Positions 45,698 through 55,450 of a DNA stretch of 56,278 bases are shown here, in pieces. Each line of letters starts with the position of its first letter. The stretch's first letter is position 1. Source of the DNA: a virus; the IMG/VR virus record IMGVR_UViG_3300006916_000005, positions 1 through 56,278 of that record. One strand, given 5' to 3'. The notes under the pieces were generated by a model. That model did not search any database, was not told where the DNA came from, and was given only the letters and a program-made list of their open reading frames with translations. The position numbers were made by a program, and so were the translations under genes.

Positions 45698-47205
45698 TAG
45701 GCCAGTGTCCCGATCAGCTTGTAAGTGTCAGTCGTGTTCGACGGGATCAGGGTCATCGCGGTGTTCTGCCCACCAGACGAGACCAGCGATCCGTTGCTCT
45801 CGATCGTGGCTGTCCCGGAGATCGTGATGACCCCAGCGCCGCCTTGAATGATCGTCAACGGACCGGGAGCATCGAGACCGGTGTTCAGTGTCACGGTGAT
45901 CGCGGAGGCGTTGTTCAGCTCCACCGTCCGGTTGCCCTTGAAGTCTGCCCCGGTCAGGGTCCGGCTCGTGCCTGTGTCCTCGACATAGTCGAAGGCGTCT
46001 TCGGAGGTTTCGATGACGTATCCGGAGAACCACGTTATCCGGCTGTCTTGAAGTGTGTGGGCGGTCGTGCAATCGTACTGAGCGCGAATGACCATGCCAG
46101 CGGTCAACAGGATTGGTCCGGTCGTGCAATGCCATGTGAAGCTGTCATCGTACCAAGTTTCCGCCGCGAGCGATCCATCGACCGCGATCATCGCCTTACC
46201 ATCTTCGACTGTCCCACTGAACGCGAGCTGAAGATCGAAAACCGCATATTTCCCGTCCCATGATGACGGAACCACGATCTGACCTGATCCATTGATAACG
46301 CTGTCGGGATCGAAGGCGTTAAAGCTCGATACATCATTAAAGGTCAAGATGCTGTTCGACACGCCACTGCCAGAGACGACGTTTCCTGTCAATCCGGCGC
46401 GAACGCCCTTGAACGCGACAGGGAGCGCCCCGCCGCCGGTCTTGGCTTCGGCTTGTGGACCGTCGTCATATCCGACGACGCGAAGGAACTGTGGGTTCGT
46501 GTCCGTGCCGTTGTCTGTGTTCATGAAGACACCGACCTCCAAAACGGAGGACATGCTGTTCGCTGTGTCTGTGCTGGTGAAGATCGTGTCCCAGTCGAAG
46601 CCGTTGTGGGAGACGTAGAACGTGATCGCCGACGTGACCCTCGTCACACGGAACCAGATCAGGGTGTCGAAAGGCAACGGACCGGAGCCGTCCATCGTCA
46701 CGTTCGCGTTGTTCGAGCCGAATGTGAACCGATCGGTCCCGCGATAGTTTTCCTCCCAAGTGGGAGCGATCACGTCTGTCAGTTCCCACGTGATGCTGTC
46801 GACACCATCCGAGACCATCACGCCGATCGTGTTCTTCGCCGATGCCGTGTCATCTTGGAACGTCTTCGCAGAGACGGCGAAGACCTTGTCGAAGTCGCCA
46901 GCCGCGACTGTCGCCAGAGCGGCGGACATCTCGTCGTCCGGGAGGTGTTCGATCAGCCAGTGTCCCGTCGCCGCGTCGAAGGCGTTCGAGACTGGCGTCC
47001 CGCTGTTGTAGGCTGTGAAGACGTTCCCCGGCTGGGTGAACTTGGCATGGCCCAGACCTTGGGCCAGTGGACCCTTCCCGATGAAGTCTCTGATCTCCGA
47101 CAGGTTGATCTCGCGGCTGTTCGCGCCCTGTTTAAAGTGGGCTTGCTCTGTCCCATCGAGCGGCAAGGTCGCCGTCGTGAGGTCGCTGATTTGTTTGTTT
47201 GCCAT
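45697..47205 (-). CDS. Tail fibre protein with C1q-like domain
   Basis: 502 residues. The N-terminus ISDLTTATLPLDGTEQAHFK is typical of phage fibre proteins that attach to the tail tip. The middle has a lectin/laminin-like beta region (DGVDSITWELTDVIAPTWEE). Residues about 265-395 form a C1q-like jelly roll (GSGQIVVPSSWDGKYAVFDL, LLTAGMVIRAQYDCTTAHTL). The final 100 residues are a beta-helix-like repeat. Likely receptor-binding, downstream of the tail tip gene. Confidence 0.75.
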   Translation of the reverse strand: MANKQISDLTTATLPLDGTEQAHFKQGANSREINLSEIRDFIGKGPLAQGLGHAKFTQPGNVFTAYNSGTPVSNAFDAATGHWLIEHLPDDEMSAALATVAAGDFDKVFAVSAKTFQDDTASAKNTIGVMVSDGVDSITWELTDVIAPTWEENYRGTDRFTFGSNNANVTMDGSGPLPFDTLIWFRVTRVTSAITFYVSHNGFDWDTIFTSTDTANSMSSVLEVGVFMNTDNGTDTNPQFLRVVGYDDGPQAEAKTGGGALPVAFKGVRAGLTGNVVSGSGVSNSILTFNDVSSFNAFDPDSVINGSGQIVVPSSWDGKYAVFDLQLAFSGTVEDGKAMIAVDGSLAAETWYDDSFTWHCTTGPILLTAGMVIRAQYDCTTAHTLQDSRITWFSGYVIETSEDAFDYVEDTGTSRTLTGADFKGNRTVELNNASAITVTLNTGLDAPGPLTIIQGGAGVITISGTATIESNGSLVSSGGQNTAMTLIPSNTTDTYKLIGTLA

Positions 47206-47206
47206 G

Positions 47207-50200
47207 TTAAGCCTCGTCTCCGCTCATTTTGATGCCGTCGGTCCCGGACTGTTCGTCGCCGGAGGTTAGAAGGTAGTCGCCAGCCGTGTCGACCATGTCG
47301 CCGGACACGAGTTCGAGAGTGTCAAGTTTTCCTCGCGCAAACGCATAATAGGCCGAAGTCGCCAAGTTGCCAACAGTTCTCCGGCTGTAGACCCTGATCT
47401 CGACGGTCGAGCCAGTCACGCCGGTCACATCGACGACCTGTGGAGACGAAGCGCCTGTGACACCATATGTCACACTCTCGTCCACTCCGTCGATCCAGAC
47501 CTCGATGTCGTAGGTCTCCGTCTGGTCAGGCGTCTCCGTCGCGTCGTCCTCGTCTGGGATGGATGTCGCCGCCCGATTTGAGCTGACCCAGCTGACCGAC
47601 ACCGACGGATCGGAGGCGAAGTCGTGGTCCAATGTCCGGACGCTGTCCAGCTGGAGATCGCGAGGTCGAAGCGGGCGATCCGCCAGCTCGTTCAAGGTCG
47701 TCTCCGCCGCTGTCTCCGCCTCCGGGGATCGACGGACAGCGCCGGTCCGGTCGAGCATGACCGACCAGATCGAGCCGCTGTCCAAGATAGCGTCAGCCGA
47801 AGCTCCAGCGCCCAAGAGGTCAGGGTTCAGGAACCAGAGCGAACTGTCGACCGTGTGGGCGACAGGCTGGGTCCCGAGAAGGCCCCTGTGGATGTTCCCG
47901 ATGGTGTAGGTCCCGTCGAGGTTGTCGGTGACTGTCTCGTAGCCCATCCACTCGCCGTTCGCGTAGATCAGACCGGCTCCGCCGGTAGCGATCTCCGCCG
48001 CTGTTGCTGCGACAGGGATGTCGTCTGCCTGACCGATCACGTTCTGGATGACGATCCCGGTCGTGGTGTCCGTCCCGGTCGAGTAGCCTTCCTCATCGCT
48101 GTAGGCTGTGACGATGTCGCCTTGGAGTGGATAGACGATGTCGACAGGGTCCACGAAGCCAAGCTCCGAGGCGTCGACGACAGGGACCGTCGCGTCGTGG
48201 ACGAACGTGTAGGACCCGGAGGCCGTCTGCGGCTTCTCCGCGAACGGGATCGCGACGGCGTAGCCGTCGGAGACCGGTTCCTCCAGCGTCGAGCTGAAGA
48301 AGTAGGGCATCTCGACGACCTCTTGGTTCGGGATCGTGACCGGTGTCGGACGACTGTCGACCCAGCCGGTGTCGACCGGTGTCGAGAAGACCGCCGTGTT
48401 CACCGCATAGATGTCCTGAACGAGTTCCAGCGTGATGATGTTGTTGTCCAGCAATCCGAGGCTTGTCTTCTGGACCCGCATGATCAGCTCCGTGATCCCC
48501 ATCTCTGGGAAGGTGATCTTGATCACGTCTCCGACGAGAATTCCGTAGGCGTTGCGGTTCATCTTGACCGACATCCGGATCAGAGGGACCGACAGGCGGG
48601 ACAATTCACGCGCCGCCAGCTCTTGGGCTGTTTCGGAGCGATAGCAGAATGGGAACGACAGCTCCACCGTCTTCCGGCCCACCATGGAAAGGGTCGCCGG
48701 GTTCTGTTCGACCGCAACCTTCGAGCTTTCCTGATCGCGCTGGCTGTAGGAGACCTTGACCTCTGAGATCACATCCGCCCAAGAGGTCCGCTGATAGCTC
48801 ACGATCTCTTCGATGTCGTCCTCGTCGTAGACCGGAAGGGAGGCGGCGACATAGTCGTCACGGATCAAGCGAAGCTCGATCTCTCCGCTTGCGTTCTCTG
48901 CGAGGACCCCGTCGATCTGGCGGAGGATTTCCCGAAGCGTCTTCTTGCCTTCCTGTGGGGAAGAGACGACCCCGGAGACGCCATGGTTCTCACTTTGGAG
49001 CGTTATGTCCGCGTCGGTGAAGGTCGTCAAGTTCAGCTTCGTCGGGTCGATGTCCATCCCTGTCCAGTCGTCGACGATCGCCCGATAGAGCGTCTCCGCT
49101 GCGGAGGCGTCTTCCTCGTTCAACGCGGAACACTGTCCGGCGTTCCCGTTGGTCAAATAATCGGTATAGGACCCCATCAGGAATTCAGTCTTTCGGAGAC
49201 TTGGCGTCTCTCCGATGTAGTTGTTGGGGAACACGACGTGGGAGACCCCGTTGTAGGCTGGGACCAGACCGGCTCCGATGCTCGCTTCGACGTCCGGATC
49301 GACAGGCTGGGTCTCGATGCCAGCATAGAACGACACGTCCCCGATCCAGCCGCCGCCGCTCTCGTTCCCGCCGAACAGCTCCGGCTCGTTTATGTCAAAA
49401 TACTGTTCATCGTATTGAATAGCTTTTCCGGTGACACGGAAAACGTGGTTCTTGATCAGTTGCTCGTCGGTCACAGGGTATTGCATGTTTGTGAAGCTGA
49501 TGATGCCGATGGACCGCGTCCCGGCTGGGATTTGCGTCTTCGTCAGCTCTTGAAGCGCTCCGTCCACGAACGATCCGGAGGAAGTGACGAGGATTTCATA
49601 CGAATTCAGCTGAAGACGTTCAGAGACGAATTCTCCCCCTGTTCCGTTGTCTCCAGCATAGAAACGCATCTGGAACCAGAACGTCCCGGTCGTAGGGAGA
49701 AACAGGCCGCTTCCTGTCCCGTGGGCTGGCTGTTGCGCGGCGTATGCCCCATAAAGTCCATTGTCGATCGCTTCAGCTGCGAAACCGAGGTCCGTGACGA
49801 GGTTGTAATATTCCGGACTACTATCTGACACGGCGTCGAAGCTCGTGATCCAAGGATAGGTCCCCGGCCCTGTCTCCGGTGGCGTCTGCGTCGAGTTTAT
49901 GCCTCCCGTGACGGGGTCACCATAGAGTTCAATGTCTTCGTCGACGACCGACGTGATCCCGGGAGCGACCGGCTCGCTGTCGATGTAGATTTGCTTGATG
50001 AACGCCGGTCCGAGACACAAGCCCATATCGAGGGTTAGATAGTATTTATGCCCGATGATGACGTTCGTCGACGAGAACAGACCCGTCTTCTGTTTCTTCG
50101 TGATCGGGTCGGCGACATAATCCCCATACCACAGGGTGTTCGGTCCCTTGATCCGTGCGCAACCGAATAGTAACGGGACAGGCGCGTCTTCCGTCGCCCG

Positions 50201-50317
50201 GGGAAAGTTCTCCGGGTCCAGCTCGTCCGGACGTGCGTTCTCGAACTCCGGCTTCGGAGCCAGAAGAGCGGTCAGGATGAAGGAGACTGCGAATAGAGCT
50301 AGTTGCGTCCAGATCAT
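47207..50317 (-). CDS. Tail tip protein, J-like (putative phage tail protein domain)
   Basis: 1036 residues, the largest gene. It begins with a hydrophobic segment (LALFAVSFILTALLA), then PENFPRATEDAPVPLLFGCA, a start seen in J-like tip proteins of many siphophages. A J/phage-tail_3-type central region spans about residues 450-650 (TLREILRQIDGVLAENASGE, VKVSYSQRDQESSKVAVEQN, AQELAARELSRLSVPLIRMS). The C-terminal third holds fibronectin-like strands. It forms the central tip and attaches fibres. It follows the Cys-rich hub gene, the usual order. Confidence 0.82.
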   Translation of the reverse strand: MIWTQLALFAVSFILTALLAPKPEFENARPDELDPENFPRATEDAPVPLLFGCARIKGPNTLWYGDYVADPITKKQKTGLFSSTNVIIGHKYYLTLDMGLCLGPAFIKQIYIDSEPVAPGITSVVDEDIELYGDPVTGGINSTQTPPETGPGTYPWITSFDAVSDSSPEYYNLVTDLGFAAEAIDNGLYGAYAAQQPAHGTGSGLFLPTTGTFWFQMRFYAGDNGTGGEFVSERLQLNSYEILVTSSGSFVDGALQELTKTQIPAGTRSIGIISFTNMQYPVTDEQLIKNHVFRVTGKAIQYDEQYFDINEPELFGGNESGGGWIGDVSFYAGIETQPVDPDVEASIGAGLVPAYNGVSHVVFPNNYIGETPSLRKTEFLMGSYTDYLTNGNAGQCSALNEEDASAAETLYRAIVDDWTGMDIDPTKLNLTTFTDADITLQSENHGVSGVVSSPQEGKKTLREILRQIDGVLAENASGEIELRLIRDDYVAASLPVYDEDDIEEIVSYQRTSWADVISEVKVSYSQRDQESSKVAVEQNPATLSMVGRKTVELSFPFCYRSETAQELAARELSRLSVPLIRMSVKMNRNAYGILVGDVIKITFPEMGITELIMRVQKTSLGLLDNNIITLELVQDIYAVNTAVFSTPVDTGWVDSRPTPVTIPNQEVVEMPYFFSSTLEEPVSDGYAVAIPFAEKPQTASGSYTFVHDATVPVVDASELGFVDPVDIVYPLQGDIVTAYSDEEGYSTGTDTTTGIVIQNVIGQADDIPVAATAAEIATGGAGLIYANGEWMGYETVTDNLDGTYTIGNIHRGLLGTQPVAHTVDSSLWFLNPDLLGAGASADAILDSGSIWSVMLDRTGAVRRSPEAETAAETTLNELADRPLRPRDLQLDSVRTLDHDFASDPSVSVSWVSSNRAATSIPDEDDATETPDQTETYDIEVWIDGVDESVTYGVTGASSPQVVDVTGVTGSTVEIRVYSRRTVGNLATSAYYAFARGKLDTLELVSGDMVDTAGDYLLTSGDEQSGTDGIKMSGDEA

Positions 50318-51136
50318 TTAGAGCCTCGTTTGGAATGGGTTTCTGGTCGGGACGTATGGGAAGCCGCCGTAGTTGCTCCCGTTTGAATAGCGGTCGATGC
50401 AATGCCCGCCGTTTGTCAGCTGGTGGTTGCATCCACGACGGACGGAGACGGCGTCCAGCGCCGCGACGTTGGGTGAGAACGGGGACGCAAGGGTGAAGGA
50501 GGTCCCGGTGTTCGAAACGATCATCCGCTGTTCGCTTGCGGCGATCATGCTTCCGCCCACACACTCGTCATCGGCGAAGACAGAGGTGTCGGCGATCGTG
50601 ACCACGTTGTCGACGATCGTGGAGATCGTCGTGTCCTGATTGTTGTCGACCGTCGTCATGTCAACCTTGCAAAACCTATCCCCGAGGACATGATTGCAAG
50701 GTCCCTGATACTTGATCCGAGGGAGCGGCTTATTGAAGATGTAGGAGAAGAGCGACGGGACGCGACACTTCGCGGTCCGGCCCTTGATCGTCCACGACAC
50801 GACCTCCCCGTCCCACAGGGTCAGGGCGTCGTTCATGTCGTTGCGGTGAACCCGGAGTATCTGGAGAGCCAGACCCGGCGGAGGGACGTTGATGCAATAG
50901 TCCGTGACCATCTGGTCCGACGCTGGCATCTCGATGTCGATCGTCAGATCGTCGTCCTCTTGGGTTCCCTCTTCGAACTCGGACCGCTTGATCGCATTGG
51001 CGACCCATGTCGCCTCCGTGTTCGTGATGCTTTCGGGAGCGCTCGTCCGGTAGTATGTCGTATAAGTCCCCACGAACCGGAACAGCTCGATCGGAGCGCC
51101 GTCCTGTGTTGATTGTTCTGTCGTCAGAACCGCCAT
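50318..51136 (-). CDS. Tail hub-like protein, BR0599/DUF2163-like, four-cysteine
   Basis: 272 residues. The C-terminal part matches phage BR0599-type proteins: CNHVLGDRFC (C147, C156) and CNHQLTNGGHC (C236, C246) followed by SNYGGFPYVPTRNPF. In lambda gpL and in the gene transfer agent hub, four cysteines bind a [4Fe-4S] cluster, so the same is likely here. Placed between the distal tail protein and the J-like tip, as in those systems. Confidence 0.78.
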   Translation of the reverse strand: MAVLTTEQSTQDGAPIELFRFVGTYTTYYRTSAPESITNTEATWVANAIKRSEFEEGTQEDDDLTIDIEMPASDQMVTDYCINVPPPGLALQILRVHRNDMNDALTLWDGEVVSWTIKGRTAKCRVPSLFSYIFNKPLPRIKYQGPCNHVLGDRFCKVDMTTVDNNQDTTISTIVDNVVTIADTSVFADDECVGGSMIAASEQRMIVSNTGTSFTLASPFSPNVAALDAVSVRRGCNHQLTNGGHCIDRYSNGSNYGGFPYVPTRNPFQTRL

Positions 51137-51151
51137 CGGTTCGCCTCCTTT

Positions 51152-52285
51152 CTATCCGTCGTTCGTCGTCATCACCGTGAACGACAGGATCGACTTGGTC
51201 CCGTTGTGCTTCCACTCGCATCGGTCAGCCATTCTTCGCTTCAAGAGGTAGCTTATCCGGTCCACATTCGCAACCTTGGGATCGGAGGGGATCGCCGGGG
51301 AGACAGTCAACGTCCCTCCCGCGATGTTCGTGATCTGGTGGTTCGACGACGTCCCGTCGCTGTAGACGATCTCGATGTAGTGGTAGGTCGCGAAGTCCAG
51401 AGGAGCCTCGTTGACTATGAAGGTCGACGAGCCTTGGGTCAGGCTCCCGGAGACGGTCAGGTCCTCCAGCTGGGTCGACAGGAGAAACGCCTTCCAGTTC
51501 CCCTTGACGGTGTCAAGGAAGAGCCTCCAGTAGTCGATGTCGTCGCTGTCAGCCCGATCGACAAGGAAGGCGGCTCGCGATCCTCGTCTGATGTTGCTGT
51601 ATCTGGTCGCGATGACCCTCGCGCCGCCGTAGTCGATGACGTCCCGAGGGAACTCCGGTTCCTCCCCAGCTCCAGCCAGAACGGTCCGTTCGAGGATCGG
51701 GAGGCTGTTCAGGGTGTTCAGGGCGGCGGCTGTGCCGGTCCGCTGGACGATCGGATCGACCCAGCTGTCGAGCTGGAATTCATAGTCGCCGGTGACGGTC
51801 GACCATCCCAGCGTCCGCTTGTTCTCCCAGAGACCCACCATCGCCTTGATCGCGAACCAGCCGGTCGTGACGTTCTGGGTCAGGACGGTGTCGAGATCGA
51901 AGCCGGTGTCTGTCACGTTCGAGACGGTGTTCGTCTCTGTTGCCCTTGTTGCTGGGTTCACGAGGACGACGTAGTCGCCGTTCGCCAGCGACATCAGCGT
52001 CGTGTCGGCGGAGATCGCCGTGTTCCCTGCGGTCTGATCGGCTGTCAGCTTGGAACTCCAAGCCCACAGGGGGACGGTGTTCGGGTTCACCAGATCAGTC
52101 GCCAGAAGCGCCAAGATGTCCCGGCGCTCGTCTTGCTCCAGAGCGGCGAACTTACCCCTCTGTTGAACGCGCGGCTTGGGTCGGAGAGACATCCGGCTCT
52201 CCGTTCCGTTCCAAGTGGATATGACATCAGTCTGAAAGAGCCAGACTTCGACCAGTCCGAGGTCCGGGATTATGCCGATGCTCAT
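51152..52285 (-). CDS. Putative distal tail protein
   Basis: 377 residues, beta-rich. The C-terminal half (YWRLFLDTVKGNWKAFLLST, ITNIAGGTLTVSPAIPSDPK, ending CEWKHNGTKSILSFTVM) has the layout of distal tail or TIGR02217/DUF2460-type proteins that join the tube to the hub. ATG 52285 overlaps the tape measure stop (ATGA). Assignment rests mostly on position between tape measure and hub. Confidence 0.62.
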   Translation of the reverse strand: MSIGIIPDLGLVEVWLFQTDVISTWNGTESRMSLRPKPRVQQRGKFAALEQDERRDILALLATDLVNPNTVPLWAWSSKLTADQTAGNTAISADTTLMSLANGDYVVLVNPATRATETNTVSNVTDTGFDLDTVLTQNVTTGWFAIKAMVGLWENKRTLGWSTVTGDYEFQLDSWVDPIVQRTGTAAALNTLNSLPILERTVLAGAGEEPEFPRDVIDYGGARVIATRYSNIRRGSRAAFLVDRADSDDIDYWRLFLDTVKGNWKAFLLSTQLEDLTVSGSLTQGSSTFIVNEAPLDFATYHYIEIVYSDGTSSNHQITNIAGGTLTVSPAIPSDPKVANVDRISYLLKRRMADRCEWKHNGTKSILSFTVMTTNDG

Positions 52286-54666
52286 GATCCAAGAATTCCC
52301 TTGACCGCTTTCTTGTTGCGTTCAGCGGCGGAGGTGAAGAACACGTCGCCCTCCGCTCCAGACAGAGCGTCCGCGATCTCCTGTCCGCCGACGTTGACGA
52401 CGACGTTCGGGGGAGCTTGCTGGACGATAATAGGCTGGGAGCCGCCGCCGTTCGCTCGTTGTTGGGCTGGTGTCTCCACGTTGACCCGCTCGCCGGGGGT
52501 TGCCTTGAAGGCGACGAGCTGGCTGTCCGTGCCACCGTTACCGCCGACCATGGCGGTGCCGCCGGTCGCGAAGCCTAAAAGACCTCCGATACCACCGCCG
52601 CCGCCACCGAAGAGACCACCAGCGCCACCGCCGGGGAAGAGACCTCCAAGGAGTGACGCGAAGAGCTGATCCGTGGCGAGCTTCAGGAGTTGGGCGAAGA
52701 GGTCCGAGAAGAATTCCCGGACGTTGAACTTGCCGGTCTTGGCGAACTCGACAATAGCGTCGGAGGCTTTGTCGAACGCTCCGACGACGAAGTCTGACAT
52801 CGTGGACCCGAGGTCGTTCGCCCGGGCGATGATCTGGTCGATCCCGTTGGCGATCCCACCGGAGAAGGTGTTGTCGAGAGCTGACACTTCGACGTTGATG
52901 TTCCGCATGGCGGCGGCGAATTGTTCAGCGCTGATCGCGCCACTCTCGAAGAGGGTGTTCAGGTCCGCCTGTTTTTGGATAAGCCCATCGAGGTCGCCGG
53001 TGACTTCAGTGTAGAGCGCCTTCAGTCGGTTGACAGTTTCGCTCGCGCTGCCAGAACCACCACCAGCTCCGGTCGGAGCCTTCTCGCCGATCCGGTTCAG
53101 GAGTTCCTCCAGCTTCGCGGCTTGCTCCGCCGACGCGGCGGCTTGCTCGACACGTTTCGCGGCGATCTCCCCGCTCCGGGTCTCGATCCGATCAAGGAGG
53201 TCGTTCGCTTGGGTCGCAGCGCTGAAGCCAGCGTTGAAGCCTTCGCCGACCGTCGCGCCGAACTTGGTCCCTTGGGTTTCTGCGACCCGTTCGTCGAAAA
53301 GCTCGATGCTATCGCCTCCGAAGACGGACGCGACGGCGTTGTAGCCTTTGATGAATAGGTTCAGGAAGTCGCGCCACTTGTTCGCGAGGAACGAGATCAG
53401 CTTCTCCCAGACGTTGGCGACCCCGGTCGTGAAGTTGTCCCATGCGACAGCCGCCGCGAGGATACCGCCAGCGATGATCCCGACGAAGCCGTCCCAGATC
53501 GTGGCGATGATACGGAGAAGACCACCGAAGCCTTTGACCATGCCTTCGACAGCTTGGTCGGAACTTCCGAGAATAGAGCTGAAGGCTTCACCGGCGATCG
53601 CTGCCAGCTGGGCGAAGATCATCCCGACCTCGACGAAGGTCGCACGGATCACATCCGCGACGGTGACGACGCCGGAGCCGAAGATGTTGATCTTGTCCCC
53701 GAAGGAGACCAGAATTCCGATCGCGGCGGAGATCGCGGCGATGAACGCGCCGAAGGGGTTGGCGATCATCAGCGCCGTCAGTGTCTTGATCCCGATGATC
53801 ACGCGACCGATCACGGCTGGCCCAGAGAGAAGGGTCAGAGCGATGACCAGAGACGAGATTGTCCGGAGGATGGTGTCCATGTTCTCTCCGAGGAAGATCA
53901 GCGTCCGGGCGAAGGCTTCAGCCACGCCGGAGCCTGTCGCGAACTCGCCGATCGCCAGCGTCGTCGCGTTCCGGAGAACTTGGAAGCCTTGGGCGATCGT
54001 CGGGATAGTCTTCCCGAACCGCTCTTCCAGCTCTTCCCGGGCGTTCGCGAAGGCTTTGAGGATGATGTCAGAGGTGATCTTGCCTTGGAAGCCCATCTCG
54101 CGGAGTTCTCCGCGAGTGACGTTCAGTTCCTTCGCGATGACATCGGCGACGACCGGGAGCTGTTCGAGGACGGAGCGGAGTTCGTCGCCACGGAGCGCCC
54201 CAGAGGCGAGACCCTGAGACAGCTGGATCATGGCGTTCGTCGCTTCAGCCGCCGTCGAGCCGCCGATGACGACCGCTTGGTTCAGGCTCTTCGTGAAGTC
54301 GAGGACTTGCCTTTGGGAGACGCCCAGCTCCTTCGCCGCCAGCGCGGTCCGGGCGTAGACGTCAGCCGTCCCCTCAAAACTGGTTCGGGTCGACTGTGAT
54401 ATGTCGAACAGCTCTTTCGTCACGCCCACAAGCTCGATCTCTGTGTCGACGAGGACCCTGATCCTGTTCTGGATGGTGGTGAAGGCGTCCGCCATGGAGA
54501 CGATCCCACGAAGGACTTGCGCCCCTGCGAAGATGCCGATCGCGGCGTTCATAAGCCGGACACCTTTCGCGGCGGCTGTCGCGGAAGTTCCGACGCCGAC
54601 GATGTCCTTTCGGGCTTTTCCGGCTCCCACAGTCCGGATCGAGATCACGATGTCTTCACGAGCCAT
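52282..54666 (-). CDS. Tape measure protein
   Basis: 794 residues. The N-terminal 230 residues match tape-measure N-terminal domains: ADAFTTIQNRIRVLVDTEIE, then SQGLASGALRGDELRSVLEQ. Several hydrophobic stretches follow (TISSLVIALTLLSGPAVIG, FGGLLRIIATIWDGFVGII), then a coiled-coil region and a Gly-rich hydrophobic C-terminus (LLGGLFPGGGAGGLFGGGGG). At about 1.5 Angstrom per residue, 794 residues would give a tail near 120 nm. It starts with TAATG overlap. Confidence 0.9.
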   Translation of the reverse strand: MAREDIVISIRTVGAGKARKDIVGVGTSATAAAKGVRLMNAAIGIFAGAQVLRGIVSMADAFTTIQNRIRVLVDTEIELVGVTKELFDISQSTRTSFEGTADVYARTALAAKELGVSQRQVLDFTKSLNQAVVIGGSTAAEATNAMIQLSQGLASGALRGDELRSVLEQLPVVADVIAKELNVTRGELREMGFQGKITSDIILKAFANAREELEERFGKTIPTIAQGFQVLRNATTLAIGEFATGSGVAEAFARTLIFLGENMDTILRTISSLVIALTLLSGPAVIGRVIIGIKTLTALMIANPFGAFIAAISAAIGILVSFGDKINIFGSGVVTVADVIRATFVEVGMIFAQLAAIAGEAFSSILGSSDQAVEGMVKGFGGLLRIIATIWDGFVGIIAGGILAAAVAWDNFTTGVANVWEKLISFLANKWRDFLNLFIKGYNAVASVFGGDSIELFDERVAETQGTKFGATVGEGFNAGFSAATQANDLLDRIETRSGEIAAKRVEQAAASAEQAAKLEELLNRIGEKAPTGAGGGSGSASETVNRLKALYTEVTGDLDGLIQKQADLNTLFESGAISAEQFAAAMRNINVEVSALDNTFSGGIANGIDQIIARANDLGSTMSDFVVGAFDKASDAIVEFAKTGKFNVREFFSDLFAQLLKLATDQLFASLLGGLFPGGGAGGLFGGGGGGIGGLLGFATGGTAMVGGNGGTDSQLVAFKATPGERVNVETPAQQRANGGGSQPIIVQQAPPNVVVNVGGQEIADALSGAEGDVFFTSAAERNKKAVKGILGS

Positions 54667-55109
54667 TAGCGGAAGCTCCGTTCTAGTAGTTTCGCGACCC
54701 TCGTGACGTTCGTTGCTGCCCCTATTGCGCTTTCAACGTATCCAGCTGGAGCTTGTGCAGAGTATCCGTCGTTCAGCCTCCCTATATAGGGGAGGTTATT
54801 TGAAATGTAGATGACATCGCGCGAACTGTCCACCCGGGAGACAGCTTCCTTCGCTTGGGCGATCGCCGCCCCGGTATTCTGCCCAGTCGTTGAACCCTTT
54901 TCCCCGAGGACGTAGGCGTTCGTCGTGTCCCGGAGTGGAGCGTTCACGGAGACCCGCCAGTTCGATCGAGCGCGACCGGTGTCGACAGGTGTCGCCACGA
55001 CCACCGTCTGGTCCACAACCAGCGCCAGCTTGCGCATGAACTTAGGGACGTTCCGATCCAGTCGGCGTCCCAGTTCATTCATTCGCTTATTGAACGTGGA
55101 AAGGCTCAT
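54666..55109 (-). CDS. HK97 gp10-like tail or neck protein
   Basis: 147 residues. It has the family hallmark of a helix, VVVATPVDTGRARSNWRVS, and a C-terminal NLPYIGRLNDGYSAQAPAGY as in HK97 gp10 / DUF646-type tail components. Such genes usually sit before the tail tube; here it lies after the chaperones and before the tape measure. ATGA overlap with the upstream frame. Confidence 0.68.
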   Translation of the reverse strand: MSLSTFNKRMNELGRRLDRNVPKFMRKLALVVDQTVVVATPVDTGRARSNWRVSVNAPLRDTTNAYVLGEKGSTTGQNTGAAIAQAKEAVSRVDSSRDVIYISNNLPYIGRLNDGYSAQAPAGYVESAIGAATNVTRVAKLLERSFR

Positions 55110-55450
55110 TTTTTAATCGGCTCCTTCGTCTTCTCCGCTGCCTGTTTCAGATAGTGGGCGTCCATCTTTCGGATGACGTCCTTGAACACTTCCAGATTGA
55201 CCCCAGAATAGCCATAATGTCTCCCGAAGTCGATGATCTTCGACCATGGAATCGGCCCCGGCCCAAAGGAGGCCGGACGCTCCGTCGACAGCTCATAGAA
55301 AGCGGAGATGAAGAACGCCATCCACGGCTTTGTCTTCTCTTCGATCTCGAAGAACTTAGGCGGCGGAGGTCGCCCAGCGTTCCGCGCCGCCTTCATTACC
55401 GCTTTAGCGCTGTCCCCGTTCTTCGTCCAGAAGTCGAGGACCTCGATCAG
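55106..55450 (-). CDS. Tail assembly chaperone, frameshift extension (GT-like)
   Basis: The 114 codons after the slippery site in the -1 frame. The product is made as an extension of the 55447-55863 protein (total about 252 residues), not as a separate protein; an internal ATG at 55396 exists but the open frame reaches exactly the slip site. Contains PKFFEIEEKTKPWMAFFISA and YSGVNLEVFKDVIRKM. The longer form bridges the tape measure and tube subunits during tail assembly. Confidence 0.72.
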   Translation of the reverse strand: MIEVLDFWTKNGDSAKAVMKAARNAGRPPPPKFFEIEEKTKPWMAFFISAFYELSTERPASFGPGPIPWSKIIDFGRHYGYSGVNLEVFKDVIRKMDAHYLKQAAEKTKEPIKK

